Shown in pieces: positions 13,889 through 20,397 of a DNA stretch of 24,479 nt. Within the stretch, counting starts at the first letter, position 1, and every line of letters starts with the position of its first letter. The stretch is from Lawsonibacter sp. (GTDB taxonomy: Bacteria > Bacillota > Clostridia > Oscillospirales > Oscillospiraceae): positions 1 through 24,479 of the forward strand of contig JAAWNI010000008.1 of NCBI GenBank assembly GCA_022798855.1, written 5' to 3'. Both the position numbers and the translations under genes were made by a program. The notes beneath the pieces are model-generated. The model saw only the letters and a program-made list of their open reading frames with translations. It was not told where the DNA came from and ran no database searches.

Positions 13889-15139
13889 TCAGTGGGGCAG
13901 AACCTCGGTTCGGCCGCCGCTGCGGTAGTAGAGGGTCTTGTCCTTGAAGTAGTCCACCGGGTCCACCCGGGTGCCGTTGACCCGGACCTCGAAGTGGAGG
14001 TGGTTGCCGGTGGACCGGCCGGTGGTGCCCACATAGCCGATCACGTCCCCCTGCTTGACCACCTGGCCCTTGGACACGTTCCGGCTGTTCATGTGGGCGT
14101 ACAGGGTGCTGGTGCCGTCGCTGTGGGCGATGAGCACATAGTTGCCGTAGGACCAGTAGCTGCCGCTGCCCATGACGGAGGTGACCACCACGCCGCTCTT
14201 GGCGGCGTAGATGGAGGTGCCCCTTGCGGCGGGGATGTCGATGCCGGTGTGGTTGTCCCGCTTTCCGTTGATGGGGTCTTTCCGGTTCCCGTAGAGGGAG
14301 GAGAGGGTGTTGATGCTGGCGGACAGGGGCCACATGAAGCCGGACTCGCTGGTCACCTTGGATATCTGGGCGGCCATCTCCCGCTCCAGACGCTTGATCT
14401 CGCTGTCCAGCTTCTGGGCGGACACCTGCAAATCCTTCTCCTTGGCTTCCAGTTCGTCCTCCCGGTCGTTGATCTCCTGGATGAGCTTATCCATCTCGCC
14501 CTCTTGGGTTTTCAGCTCGGCCCGGGCGGCCTCCTGCTGGCGCTTGGCTTCCTCCTGCTCCGCCTGGGCCTCCTTCAGGGTGGCCCGCTCGGCGGACACC
14601 TTCTCCTGGAGGGCCACCAGGCTGTCAATGACCTGGTTGTCGTAGTCAATGATCTCCTCGATCATCATGTAGTTGTCCAGCAGCTCGGAGAAGTCGCTGG
14701 AGGAGAAGAGGATGGACCAGTAGGAGGTCTCCCCCTGCTTCTCCAGGTCCCGCATCCGGCGGCAGAACAGGTCGAACTGGGCCTGCTCGTCCGCTTCCGC
14801 CTGGGCCAGCTCCGCCGACTTCTCACTGATGAGCTGGTCGTACATGGCGATCTGTTCGTTGATGTTGTTGATCTCCTGCTGAACCAGATAGATCTGCTTC
14901 TCCAACAGGCCGCGCTTTTCCAGCGCGGCGTTCTTGTCCGCCTGGATGGCCTTGATCTGGGCCTGGATGTCCTTCCGCTGGGCGGACAGGGAGCTGGCGT
15001 CCCCTTTCAGCGCGTCGATCTGGGCCTGCGTGACGGCGGAAGAGCCGGTGATGACCGCGGGCCCGGTGAGCGGGAGCAGCACGGCCAAGGTCAGCGCCAG
15101 CATCAGAACCCGGCGCAGCAAGGTCTTTTTGTTTTTCAT
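13889..15139 (-). CDS. Secreted coiled-coil M23 peptidase (EnvC/PcsB-like cell-wall hydrolase or activator)
   Basis: The 416-residue protein has an N-terminal signal peptide (KKTLLRRVLMLALTLAVLLP), a long coiled coil (about 38-260; repeats rich in Gln, Glu, Lys and Ala), and a C-terminal M23/LytM domain with HTGIDIPAARGTSIYAA, LYAHM and HLHFEVRVNG. The zinc ligands (His and Asp of HTGID, His of HLH) are present, so it may cut peptidoglycan peptides itself, unlike degenerate EnvC. The coiled coil is the part that FtsX binds in related systems. It is the last gene of ftsE-ftsX-(small TM)-M23, which supports a role as the FtsEX-controlled hydrolase. Of two adjacent ATGs, 15139 is chosen because GGAGG directly abuts the one at 15145. 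Confidence 0.9.
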   Translation of the reverse strand: MKNKKTLLRRVLMLALTLAVLLPLTGPAVITGSSAVTQAQIDALKGDASSLSAQRKDIQAQIKAIQADKNAALEKRGLLEKQIYLVQQEINNINEQIAMYDQLISEKSAELAQAEADEQAQFDLFCRRMRDLEKQGETSYWSILFSSSDFSELLDNYMMIEEIIDYDNQVIDSLVALQEKVSAERATLKEAQAEQEEAKRQQEAARAELKTQEGEMDKLIQEINDREDELEAKEKDLQVSAQKLDSEIKRLEREMAAQISKVTSESGFMWPLSASINTLSSLYGNRKDPINGKRDNHTGIDIPAARGTSIYAAKSGVVVTSVMGSGSYWSYGNYVLIAHSDGTSTLYAHMNSRNVSKGQVVKQGDVIGYVGTTGRSTGNHLHFEVRVNGTRVDPVDYFKDKTLYYRSGGRTEVLPH

Positions 15140-15155
15140 AGGCATCCTCCAGCCC

Positions 15156-15257
15156 TTACCGGATAAAAATGTTCGCCAGAATGGGCAGTATCATCAGCAG
15201 CGCCAGGAAACCGGCCATGGCTGACATTATGATTCTCTGCTTGTCTCGCCGCTTCAT
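15156..15257 (-). CDS. 33-residue single-pass membrane peptide in the ftsEX-M23 operon
   Basis: Translation gives MKRRDKQRIIMSAM then AGFLALLMILPILANIFIR: a basic, cytoplasm-facing start and one hydrophobic helix (about residues 12-31). The ATG at 15257 has GGAGG 8 bases upstream. The stop lies 16 bp before the M23 start, so the two are probably coupled. No family is recognised. Its place between FtsX and its hydrolase suggests a small subunit or modulator of that complex, but there is no direct evidence. Confidence 0.65.
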   Translation of the reverse strand: MKRRDKQRIIMSAMAGFLALLMILPILANIFIR

Positions 15258-15284
15258 ATCCGCGACCTCCCTGTTTGTAATGTA

Positions 15285-15307
15285 CCTCCCTTTGGCGAGG
15301 AGGTGGG
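15285..15307. repeat. Fragment of a CTCCCTC-family hairpin abutting the MITE
   Basis: CCTCCCTTTGGCGAGGAGGTGG resembles the outer hairpin of the palindromes at 13341 and 24410 (CCTCCC...GGGAGGTGGC). The expected inner module is missing, and the MITE-like element starts a few bases later. It is probably a relic truncated by that insertion. Confidence 0.45.
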
Positions 15308-15310
15308 TTT

Positions 15311-15477
15311 TTAGAACCTGTATTCACAACCGTTAAACGCCGTCTGGGCGGTCTTTTTCCCGCCATACTGCGTCGCTTTCCCTTGCAATCCGTCAGGATT
15401 GCCGCAGAAAATCTCCTTGTCTAGCAGGAAAAATCCTCGCCCATCCGGCATCCTCCGGTTATGAATACAGGTTCTTA
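15311..15477. mobile_element. MITE-like element between ftsX and the small membrane gene
   Basis: The 167-bp element has terminal inverted repeats of 22 bp: TTAGAACCTGTATTCACAACCG (15311-15332) pairs with CGGTTATGAATACAGGTTCTTA (15456-15477), 20 of 22 matching. It contains no transposase gene. Its interior resembles 18311-18480 in order and spacing: CGCC near the left arm, CATACTGC, TTCCTTG, CAGG, and CTTGTCT. The right terminal TTA is the ftsX stop codon. It would be transcribed within the operon and can fold as one long hairpin. Confidence 0.8.
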
Positions 15478-16368
15478 CACCTGCAAGAACTTCCGGATGG
15501 CGACCAGTGAGCCGCCCACGCCGATGAAAGCGCCCACGGCGCAGAATACCGCCAGAATAGTGCCCGATATGGACTGGTAGCTGATGATGGTGACCAGGGA
15601 CAGGCCGTTGCCCTGGATGGCGAATTTGGCCACCGCCTGGTACAGGCCCCACTGGGCGAAGAAGGCGATGAGGGCGCCGGTAAGGCCCAGGATCATCCCC
15701 TCCACCACGAAGGGCCACTCGATGAAGCCGTCGGTGGCGCCGCACATCTTCATAATGGCGATTTCCTCCCGGCGGTAGAAGGTGGCCAGCTTGATGGTGT
15801 TGGCGATGATGAACAGGGACACCACCAGCAGCACGCCCACCAGGGCCAGGGCCACGCCGGTGGCGATGTTGCGCACCAGGACGAAGCCGTTGGCGATCTC
15901 GATGGCGGCCCGCACGTCAGACACGCCCTCCACCGCTTCCAGGGCCTCCTTGGTCTGGGCCATCTTCTCGATGTCCACCACGTGGACCCGGTAGCGGTCC
16001 TGAAAGGCGTCGTTGGGCAGGTCGTTGAGCACGTCGGCAATCTCCTGCCGCTTGGACTTGAAGTCCTCCAGCGCCGCTTCCTTCGCGACAAAGGTGAGCT
16101 GTGAGACGTTGTCCACGGCCGCCAGGGTGGACTGGAGGGCCCGGGCCTGCTCCTGGGTGAGGCTGTCGTCTATGTAGGCCACCATCTCGTTCTCGCTCTC
16201 CAGGTCCCCCAGCATACTGTCCAGATTCACCGCCAGCAGGGTGAAGGAGCCCATAATGATCAGGCAGGCCACAATCATGCACACTGCGGCAAAGGACATA
16301 AAGCCGTGGGTGAAGATGGAGTGGACTCCCTCGCTGATGTAATATCCCGCGTCAAATCTTCTCGACAT
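15475..16368 (-). CDS. ftsX: Cell division ABC transporter permease FtsX
   Basis: The 297-residue protein has the FtsX layout: a cytoplasmic start (MSRRFDAGYYISEGVHSI), TM1 (about 24-47), a large extracellular domain (about 48-165), and three further TM segments in IATGVALALVGVLLVVSLF, GMILGLTGALIAFFAQWGLY and GTILAVFCAVGAFIGVGGSLV. FKSKRQEIADVLNDLPNDAF lies in the extracellular domain typical of the family. It transmits FtsE ATPase activity to an extracellular hydrolase. The start at 16368 overlaps the ftsE end by 17 bp and has AGGTGG upstream; an extra upstream extension lacks support. The stop codon is contributed by the MITE-like element, so the C-terminus (RKFLQV) may have been altered. 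Confidence 0.95.
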   Translation of the reverse strand: MSRRFDAGYYISEGVHSIFTHGFMSFAAVCMIVACLIIMGSFTLLAVNLDSMLGDLESENEMVAYIDDSLTQEQARALQSTLAAVDNVSQLTFVAKEAALEDFKSKRQEIADVLNDLPNDAFQDRYRVHVVDIEKMAQTKEALEAVEGVSDVRAAIEIANGFVLVRNIATGVALALVGVLLVVSLFIIANTIKLATFYRREEIAIMKMCGATDGFIEWPFVVEGMILGLTGALIAFFAQWGLYQAVAKFAIQGNGLSLVTIISYQSISGTILAVFCAVGAFIGVGGSLVAIRKFLQV

Positions 16369-17041
16369 TGTAGTAACCACCTGTCTCGTCGCTGATGATC
16401 CGTCCGTTTTCAATGGCCACCACCCGTTTGGTAAAGCGGTTGACCAGGTTTTTTTCGTGGGTGACCACCAGCACGGTGGTGCCCAGCTCGTTGATGCGCT
16501 CCAGCAGCATCATAATCTCCAGGGAGCGCTGGGGGTCCAGGTTGCCGGTGGGCTCGTCGGCGATAATCATGCTGGGGTTGTTTACCAGCGCCCGGGCGAT
16601 GGCCACCCGCTGCTGCTCGCCGCCGGAGATTTCGCCGGGGTAGCGGTCGCCCTTCTGGTCCAGGCCCACCAGCTGGAGGACATAGGGGATGCGCCGGCGC
16701 AGCTCCCGGTTGGAGGCCCCCACCGCCCGCATGGCGAAGGCCAGGTTTTCATAGACCGTTTTCTTTTCGATCAGCCGGAAGTCCTGAAAGATGACCCCCA
16801 GGGTCCGGCGCATGTGGGGCACCTGACGGGGGCTGATGCTGTTCAGGTTGAAGCCGTTGACCATCACCCGCCCGTCGCTGGGGGCGATCTCCGCCGTAAT
16901 CAGCTTGATGAGGGTGGACTTGCCCGAGCCGGAGGGGCCCACCAAAAAGACGAACTCCCCGTCGTCGATGCGCATATTGACCCCTTTCAGGGCCTTGGTG
17001 CCGTTGTCGTACTCTTTAAATACATCGATAAAGCGTATCAT
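16352..17041 (-). CDS. ftsE: Cell division ATP-binding protein FtsE
   Basis: The 229-residue ABC ATPase has Walker A GPSGSGKS (35-42), a Q-loop in VIFQDFRLI, the signature SGGEQQRVAIARAL, Walker B MIIADEPTGNLD and the switch His in VTHEKN. The spacing and length are those of FtsE. It pairs with FtsX at the membrane and powers control of septal or lateral wall hydrolysis. The ATG at 17041 follows GAGGAG at a slightly long spacing (11 bases); the in-frame extension to 17101 has no ribosome site and crosses the promoter's downstream region. It is the first gene of the operon. Confidence 0.96.
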   Translation of the reverse strand: MIRFIDVFKEYDNGTKALKGVNMRIDDGEFVFLVGPSGSGKSTLIKLITAEIAPSDGRVMVNGFNLNSISPRQVPHMRRTLGVIFQDFRLIEKKTVYENLAFAMRAVGASNRELRRRIPYVLQLVGLDQKGDRYPGEISGGEQQRVAIARALVNNPSMIIADEPTGNLDPQRSLEIMMLLERINELGTTVLVVTHEKNLVNRFTKRVVAIENGRIISDETGGYYNVEKI

Positions 17042-17104
17042 GCCGCTCTGCGCTCCTCGCTCAGCCAATATTTCTGTCTGTCCGCAAAAGCTTCCCAGCA
17101 TCTC

Positions 17105-17147
17105 AGTGTACCACAGATTATGTTTTATGTAAAATGAATAATCTGTG
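17105..17147 (-). promoter_or_regulatory. Promoter of the ftsEX operon with overlapping inverted repeat
   Basis: On the minus strand TTTACA (17133-17128), 17 bp, and TACACT (17110-17105) form a good promoter. A perfect 10-bp inverted repeat, CACAGATTAT (17112-17121) and ATAATCTGTG (17138-17147), brackets the -35 and lies partly in the spacer, the position expected for a regulator-binding site. Confidence 0.7.
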
Positions 17148-17194
17148 AACCTTCCGCCGGGGGCCCCGGCTGGTATTTACCGGTTTGTCATTTT

Positions 17195-17211
17195 TGTAAC
17201 CTTATTGTAAC
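17195..17211 (+). promoter_or_regulatory. WalR/YycF-type box upstream of ftsE
   Basis: TGTAAC-CTTAT-TGTAAC matches the WalR consensus TGTWAH-N5-TGTWAH exactly. It lies about 62 bp upstream of the ftsE -35, but the motif is read on the plus strand, opposite to ftsE. WalRK controls FtsEX and its hydrolase in B. subtilis and pcsB in streptococci, so the location makes biological sense. A chance match cannot be excluded for such a short motif. Confidence 0.5.
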
Positions 17212-17297
17212 TTATTTCTCTCAGCTTGGCAAGAGGTTTTTGTGTTAGGAGTGTCCAGCTGTGCGTTTTATTATGTTTGATTATTTTATGAGGCCTT

Positions 17298-17376
17298 GTA
17301 GGGGCGGCTGTCAGCCGCCCGCTTCATGGAAAAATCGGGATTTGCAGTAATGCGGGCGGCTGATAGCCGCCCCTAC
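17298..17376. repeat. GTAGGGGCGG...CCGCCCCTAC palindromic element
   Basis: The left arm GTAGGGGCGGCTGTCAGCCG and the right arm CGGCTGATAGCCGCCCCTAC pair almost fully, and each arm is itself a small hairpin. It is the closest relative of the element at 20434-20509. The gap from 17148 to 17407 otherwise holds only the WalR-like box and AT-rich sequence, with no gene that I can see. Confidence 0.85.
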
Positions 17377-17407
17377 TAAAATCCGGAAAAGGGACGCGCG
17401 GGCAGAG

Positions 17408-18271
17408 TTAATCCCTGGTCCACCGCCCCGTGGCCCCGCAGGGGAGGGCCAGTCCGGTCTGGGTGACGGGCAGGCCCAGCTCGTCGGAGGCGGTGCGTCC
17501 GCCGAACCGCTTGGAGATCAGCGTCTCCAGGACATATGTGGCCACGCTGGGGGCCAGGCCGGTGGTGTAGGAGTTGAGGATCACGAACAGCGGGTCGTCG
17601 GACAGTACTCCGGACACCAGCTCCACAAAGGGGTAGAGGTTTTCCTCCAGCTTCCACACCTCGCCGGTGGGGCCCCGGCCGTAGGAGGGGGGGTCCATGA
17701 TGACGGCGTCGTACCGCCGGCCCCGGCGGATCTCCCGCTCCACGAATTTGGCGCAGTCGTCCACGATCCAGCGGATTGGGGCGTCCTCCAGGCCGGAGCT
17801 TTTGGCGTTCTCCCTGGCCCACTGGACCATCCCTTTCGCGGCGTCCACGTGGCACACCGAAGCCCCGGCGGCGGCGCAGGCCACTGTGGCCCCGCCTGTG
17901 TAGGCGAAGAGGTTCAGCACGCTCACCGGCCGGCCGGCGCGTTTGATTTGCTCCATGGCGAAATCCCAGTTGGCCGCCTGCTCGGGGAAGAGCCCGGTGT
18001 GCTTGAAGTTCATGGGCTTGACGTTGAAGGTCAGCGCCCCGTAGCCCACCGTCCACCGCTCCGGCATGGAGCGGTTCTGCCACTGTCCGCCCCCGGTGGA
18101 GGAGCGGGCGTACCGCCCGGCGTTGCGCTGCCAGCCGGGGTGGGAGCGGGGGGTGCTCCAGATGGCCTGGGGGTCGGGCCGGACCAGCAGCTGGCCCCCC
18201 CAGCGCTCCAGCTTCTCCCCCCGGCCGCAGTCAATCAGCTCATAATCGGTCCACTTGTCGGACAGCCACAT
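17408..18271 (-). CDS. Class I SAM-dependent methyltransferase, RlmI-like
   Basis: The 287-residue protein has a Rossmann methyltransferase core: motif I VLNLFAYTGGATVACAAAGA (near 118-140), an acidic residue ending the next strand in VCHVDAAKGMV, WIVDDCAKFV, and the motif IV sequence DPPSYGRGPTGEVWKLEENL. This fits COG1092, whose characterised members methylate 23S rRNA cytosines. The PUA domain of full RlmI appears to be missing or reduced, as expected for a shorter relative. The exact target is not known. The ATG at 18271 follows a GGAAGGGA ribosome site; the in-frame N-terminal extension to 18433 lies within a MITE-like element. Confidence 0.85.
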   Translation of the reverse strand: MWLSDKWTDYELIDCGRGEKLERWGGQLLVRPDPQAIWSTPRSHPGWQRNAGRYARSSTGGGQWQNRSMPERWTVGYGALTFNVKPMNFKHTGLFPEQAANWDFAMEQIKRAGRPVSVLNLFAYTGGATVACAAAGASVCHVDAAKGMVQWARENAKSSGLEDAPIRWIVDDCAKFVEREIRRGRRYDAVIMDPPSYGRGPTGEVWKLEENLYPFVELVSGVLSDDPLFVILNSYTTGLAPSVATYVLETLISKRFGGRTASDELGLPVTQTGLALPCGATGRWTRD

Positions 18272-18310
18272 AAAATTCCGTCCCTTCCCGGCAGTAAAAT
18301 TGCTGCAAGT

Positions 18311-18480
18311 TTTAGAGTCTGTTTTAAAACCGTCAAAACGCCCAAACGGCAAAGCTTTTGCCCTCATACTGCCCCAATTTTCCTTGAAATTCTCCCAGGG
18401 TTCCCGCGAAAAATTGTGCTTGTCTGATGTCAAAATCTTTCACCGTTGGGCATATTTCCATTTTCAAACGGCGCTTAAGC
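18311..18480. mobile_element. MITE-like element upstream of the methyltransferase gene
   Basis: The end TTTAGAGTCTGTTTTAAAACCG resembles the left end of the 15311 element (TTAGAACCTGTATTCACAACCG). Interior blocks follow in the same order. The far end (18428-18477), read in reverse complement, matches 24341-24390 over about 50 bases (GCCGTTTGAAAAATGGAAAC, with few differences). It holds no transposase gene. It supplies a candidate promoter for the methyltransferase gene: TTGACG (18336-18331) and TAAAAC (18314-18309), 16 bp apart on the minus strand. Confidence 0.65.
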
Positions 18481-18510
18481 AGTATATCATTTTCAGAGCC
18501 TGCCGTCAAG

Positions 18511-18547
18511 AAAAGCGGCCAGTGGTCATAAATACTCCACTAGCCGC
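18511..18547 (-). terminator. Terminator of the OB-fold lipoprotein gene
   Basis: On the minus strand an 11-bp stem GCGGCTAGTGG / CCACTGGCCGC, with one G-U pair and an 11-base loop, is followed by TTTT. It lies 5 bp past the stop codon. Confidence 0.75.
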
Positions 18548-18552
18548 CCCTT

Positions 18553-19008
18553 TTATTTGCCGCTGTTTTCTATAAGATAGGAATTTTCAAGGTGCTGTGC
18601 ATCTTCGTTAAACTGTCCGACAACTGTTATGAAATCGCCTAGGTGCAAATCTACCAAGTCATCTTCTTCGACAAAGTAAACAAAAAAAGCACTTGATGCA
18701 AATACTGTTTTATCATCAATGCGTTCTAATTCTTCTTTAGTGAAAAATGCTTTATCTTGATACCATTTCATTTGTACCTCGCTAACATCACCGCGGATAT
18801 TAGTAACATAGCCGCTTATAGTACAAGCGGCCCCACCGTATTCTTTTTTCACAGCCGCTGAGTTTTCTACGAACGCTATTGAGTATTCTTTCAAATCGAC
18901 TTCAATGGCATCCTTTCGTAAATCTTCTTTTGTTGGTGTTTTGCTGCCACAGGCCGCCACGGAGAGAGCCAGGGCTGCCGCCAGCATGAGCGCGAGTAGT
19001 TTTTTCAT
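18553..19008 (-). CDS. Small lipoprotein with a predicted OB-fold (tRNA_anti-like) domain
   Basis: The 151-residue precursor has a lipoprotein signal peptide with VAAC (Cys20). The rest has a pattern reminiscent of the secreted tRNA_anti-like OB-fold family: YGGAACTISGYVTNIRGDVSEVQM, then DLVDLHLGDFITVVGQFNE. The function of that family is not established. The ATG at 19008 has GGAGG 10 bases upstream; the in-frame extension is not needed. Codon use is clearly more AT-rich than in neighbours such as ftsX or the methyltransferase, apart from the signal-peptide region, which suggests acquisition by transfer. It is divergent from an XRE regulator that probably controls it. Confidence 0.75.
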   Translation of the reverse strand: MKKLLALMLAAALALSVAACGSKTPTKEDLRKDAIEVDLKEYSIAFVENSAAVKKEYGGAACTISGYVTNIRGDVSEVQMKWYQDKAFFTKEELERIDDKTVFASSAFFVYFVEEDDLVDLHLGDFITVVGQFNEDAQHLENSYLIENSGK

Positions 19009-19065
19009 TGTTTCTAAACCTCCATCTAAATTTTGTTGTTTTATGGGTGCAAGTTCCATGAAGGA

Positions 19066-19109
19066 ATGGTAACACATAAAATGACTTGTGTCAATCCCGT
19101 GGCGGGATT
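19066..19109 (-). promoter_or_regulatory. Lipoprotein promoter with palindromic operator candidate
   Basis: On the minus strand TTGACA (19094-19089), 17 bp, and TACCAT (19071-19066) form the lipoprotein promoter. A palindrome AATCCCG-TGG-CGGGATT (19093-19109) touches its -35, and TGAC-TTGT-GTCA (19082-19093) overlaps it. Both are candidate sites for the adjacent XRE protein. Confidence 0.65.
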
Positions 19110-19166
19110 TTAACAAGGTTTAATGCTTGTATCTGCCCTCATAAAATCAGAGTGGAGGTGATAGGC

Positions 19167-19394
19167 GTGAAACAAAAATATAAACCGCTGTATGAAAAAT
19201 TTGGCCTGAATGTGGTGTACTATCGTAAAAGAAAGAAACTGACACAATTACAGCTGGCGGAACTGGTAGACATTGATCGGAGCCATATAAGCGCGATAGA
19301 ATTAGGAAATGTAGGGGTATCATTTGATGTAATATTTAAAATGTGCGAAGTTTTGGATATAGAGCCTAAAAACCTGTTCGATTTTAGAGAGTAG
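19167..19394 (+). CDS. XRE-family HTH transcriptional regulator
   Basis: The 75-residue protein is almost entirely a Cro/C1-type HTH: LNVVYYRKRKKLTQLQLAEL, then VDIDRSHISAIELGNVGVSF as the recognition helix region, and a closing helix ending LFDFRE. Translation probably starts at the GTG at 19167, 7 bases or so after GGAGGTG; an in-frame ATG at 19086 lies within the operator region and has no ribosome site. It is AT-rich like the divergent lipoprotein, so both probably arrived together. It likely binds the intergenic palindrome and represses both genes. Confidence 0.85.
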   Translation: MKQKYKPLYEKFGLNVVYYRKRKKLTQLQLAELVDIDRSHISAIELGNVGVSFDVIFKMCEVLDIEPKNLFDFRE

Positions 19395-19466
19395 GGACGC
19401 TTTAGAAACTCAAGATAACCAGCAAATAATGAATACAAGGATTTTGCGGGAACCTGGCGGAAATGA

Positions 19467-19495
19467 TTGTATTTTCCGGCAAGCTGTGTTAAAAT
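19467..19495 (+). promoter_or_regulatory. Promoter of the DivIVA-like gene
   Basis: TTGTAT (19467-19472), 17 bp, and TAAAAT (19490-19495) lie 33 bp upstream of the start codon at 19528. Confidence 0.6.
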
Positions 19496-19527
19496 GCCCA
19501 AGAGAATGACAAGAGAGGTGCGCGACA

Positions 19528-20241
19528 ATGGACCATCCTTTTCGCTCCGCCGCGGTGGGCGGATTTAACCGGCAGGACGTACTGGCCTATTTAGAGGAGC
19601 GGGCCAAGCTGGCCGCCCAGGCCGAGCAGAAGCTCCAGGACCAGCTGGACGAGGTGAACCATCAGGCGGAGGCGCTCCGCCGGGAGAGGGACGGCCTGCG
19701 CTGTGAACTGGAGGAAACCCGGCGGGAGCTGGAGGCGGCCCGCCAGCGCCGGGACAGCCTGTCCGCCCAGCTGGAGCAGAGGGGCCGGGAGCTGTCCGCC
19801 TGTCAGGAACGGGCCGAGGGGGCGGAGCGTGAGCTGGAGAAGGCCCGGGGGGAGCGGGATGAAGCCCGGGGGAGGCTGGCCTCCGTCACCCCCGACGCCC
19901 AGGCCTATGTCCAGCTGAAGGAGCGCACCGCCGGGGTGGAGCTGGAGGCCCACCGCCGGGCCCAGGCCGTCCAGGAGAAGGCGGAGTACGACGCCCAGCG
20001 GCTGCGCCGCCAGGTGAACCAGTGGCTCCAGCGGCTGGAACAGGAGTACGAAGGCCTGCGCGGCCAGGTGGAGGCGACCGTCTCCCACGCCGCCAGCCAG
20101 CTGGAGCAGGCGGGCGGCTATCTGGGCCAGGTGGTCAGCCTGATGGGGGAGCAGGAGGCGGCCTTGGAGGGGCTGGCCCGGGCCTACAATGAGGCTGACC
20201 CCACACGGGTGGAGGCCCCCCTGCCCCTTCCGGAGGAGTGA
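19528..20241 (+). CDS. DivIVA-like coiled-coil protein
   Basis: The 237-residue protein begins FRSAAVGGFNRQDVLAYLEE, which resembles the membrane-binding N-terminus of DivIVA/GpsB proteins (a short F...G(F/Y)xxxxV..(F/Y)L motif). Nearly all of residues 25-220 is predicted coiled coil, rich in Glu, Arg, Gln and Ala. The C-terminus is Pro/Glu-rich. DivIVA proteins sit at curved membrane such as division sites and recruit partners. The first half has an unusually dense run of Arg/Glu heptads. The start follows AGAGGTG, and a terminator directly follows the gene. The DivIVA label rests mostly on the short N-terminal motif, so a generic coiled-coil protein is possible. Confidence 0.7.
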   Translation: MDHPFRSAAVGGFNRQDVLAYLEERAKLAAQAEQKLQDQLDEVNHQAEALRRERDGLRCELEETRRELEAARQRRDSLSAQLEQRGRELSACQERAEGAERELEKARGERDEARGRLASVTPDAQAYVQLKERTAGVELEAHRRAQAVQEKAEYDAQRLRRQVNQWLQRLEQEYEGLRGQVEATVSHAASQLEQAGGYLGQVVSLMGEQEAALEGLARAYNEADPTRVEAPLPLPEE

Positions 20242-20247
20242 ACCCAG

Positions 20248-20278
20248 CGGCCCGCCGGCTGTACCGGCGGGCCGTTTT
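20248..20278 (+). terminator. Terminator of the DivIVA-like gene
   Basis: A perfect 11-bp stem CGGCCCGCCGG / CCGGCGGGCCG with a 5-base loop and TTTT lies 6 bp past the stop codon. Confidence 0.9.
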
Positions 20279-20345
20279 CGCGGGCGGCTGGGGGAAAACA
20301 AATATTCGGGAAAAATCTGAAAAACCTATATGCTTTTTTTTAAGA

Positions 20346-20375
20346 TTGTGTTATAGTGATAAATACCGCTATTAT
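20346..20375 (+). promoter_or_regulatory. Possible promoter of the lipoprotein-two-component operon
   Basis: TTGTGT (20346-20351), 18 bp, and TATTAT (20370-20375) lie in the AT-rich part of the gap. If it is used, the leader of about 215 nt contains two repeat elements. The wide spacer makes this uncertain. Confidence 0.35.
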
Positions 20376-20397
20376 GCTGTAGCTGAACAAGAGGGAT

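Noticed and set aside
13892..15166. 424-residue plus-strand frame opposite the M23 gene
   Set aside because: Hydrophobic, Gly/Val/Leu-biased antisense of a coiled coil; no start signal.
15311..15477. Small proteins in the MITE-like element (for example a minus-strand frame of about 45 residues)
   Set aside because: Repeat-encoded frames often look open because copies are similar; no ribosome site or independent support.
17148..17407. Riboswitch or small RNA gene in the gap upstream of ftsE
   Set aside because: No recognised aptamer motif; the structure is explained by the GTAGGG palindrome and the rest is unstructured AT-rich sequence.
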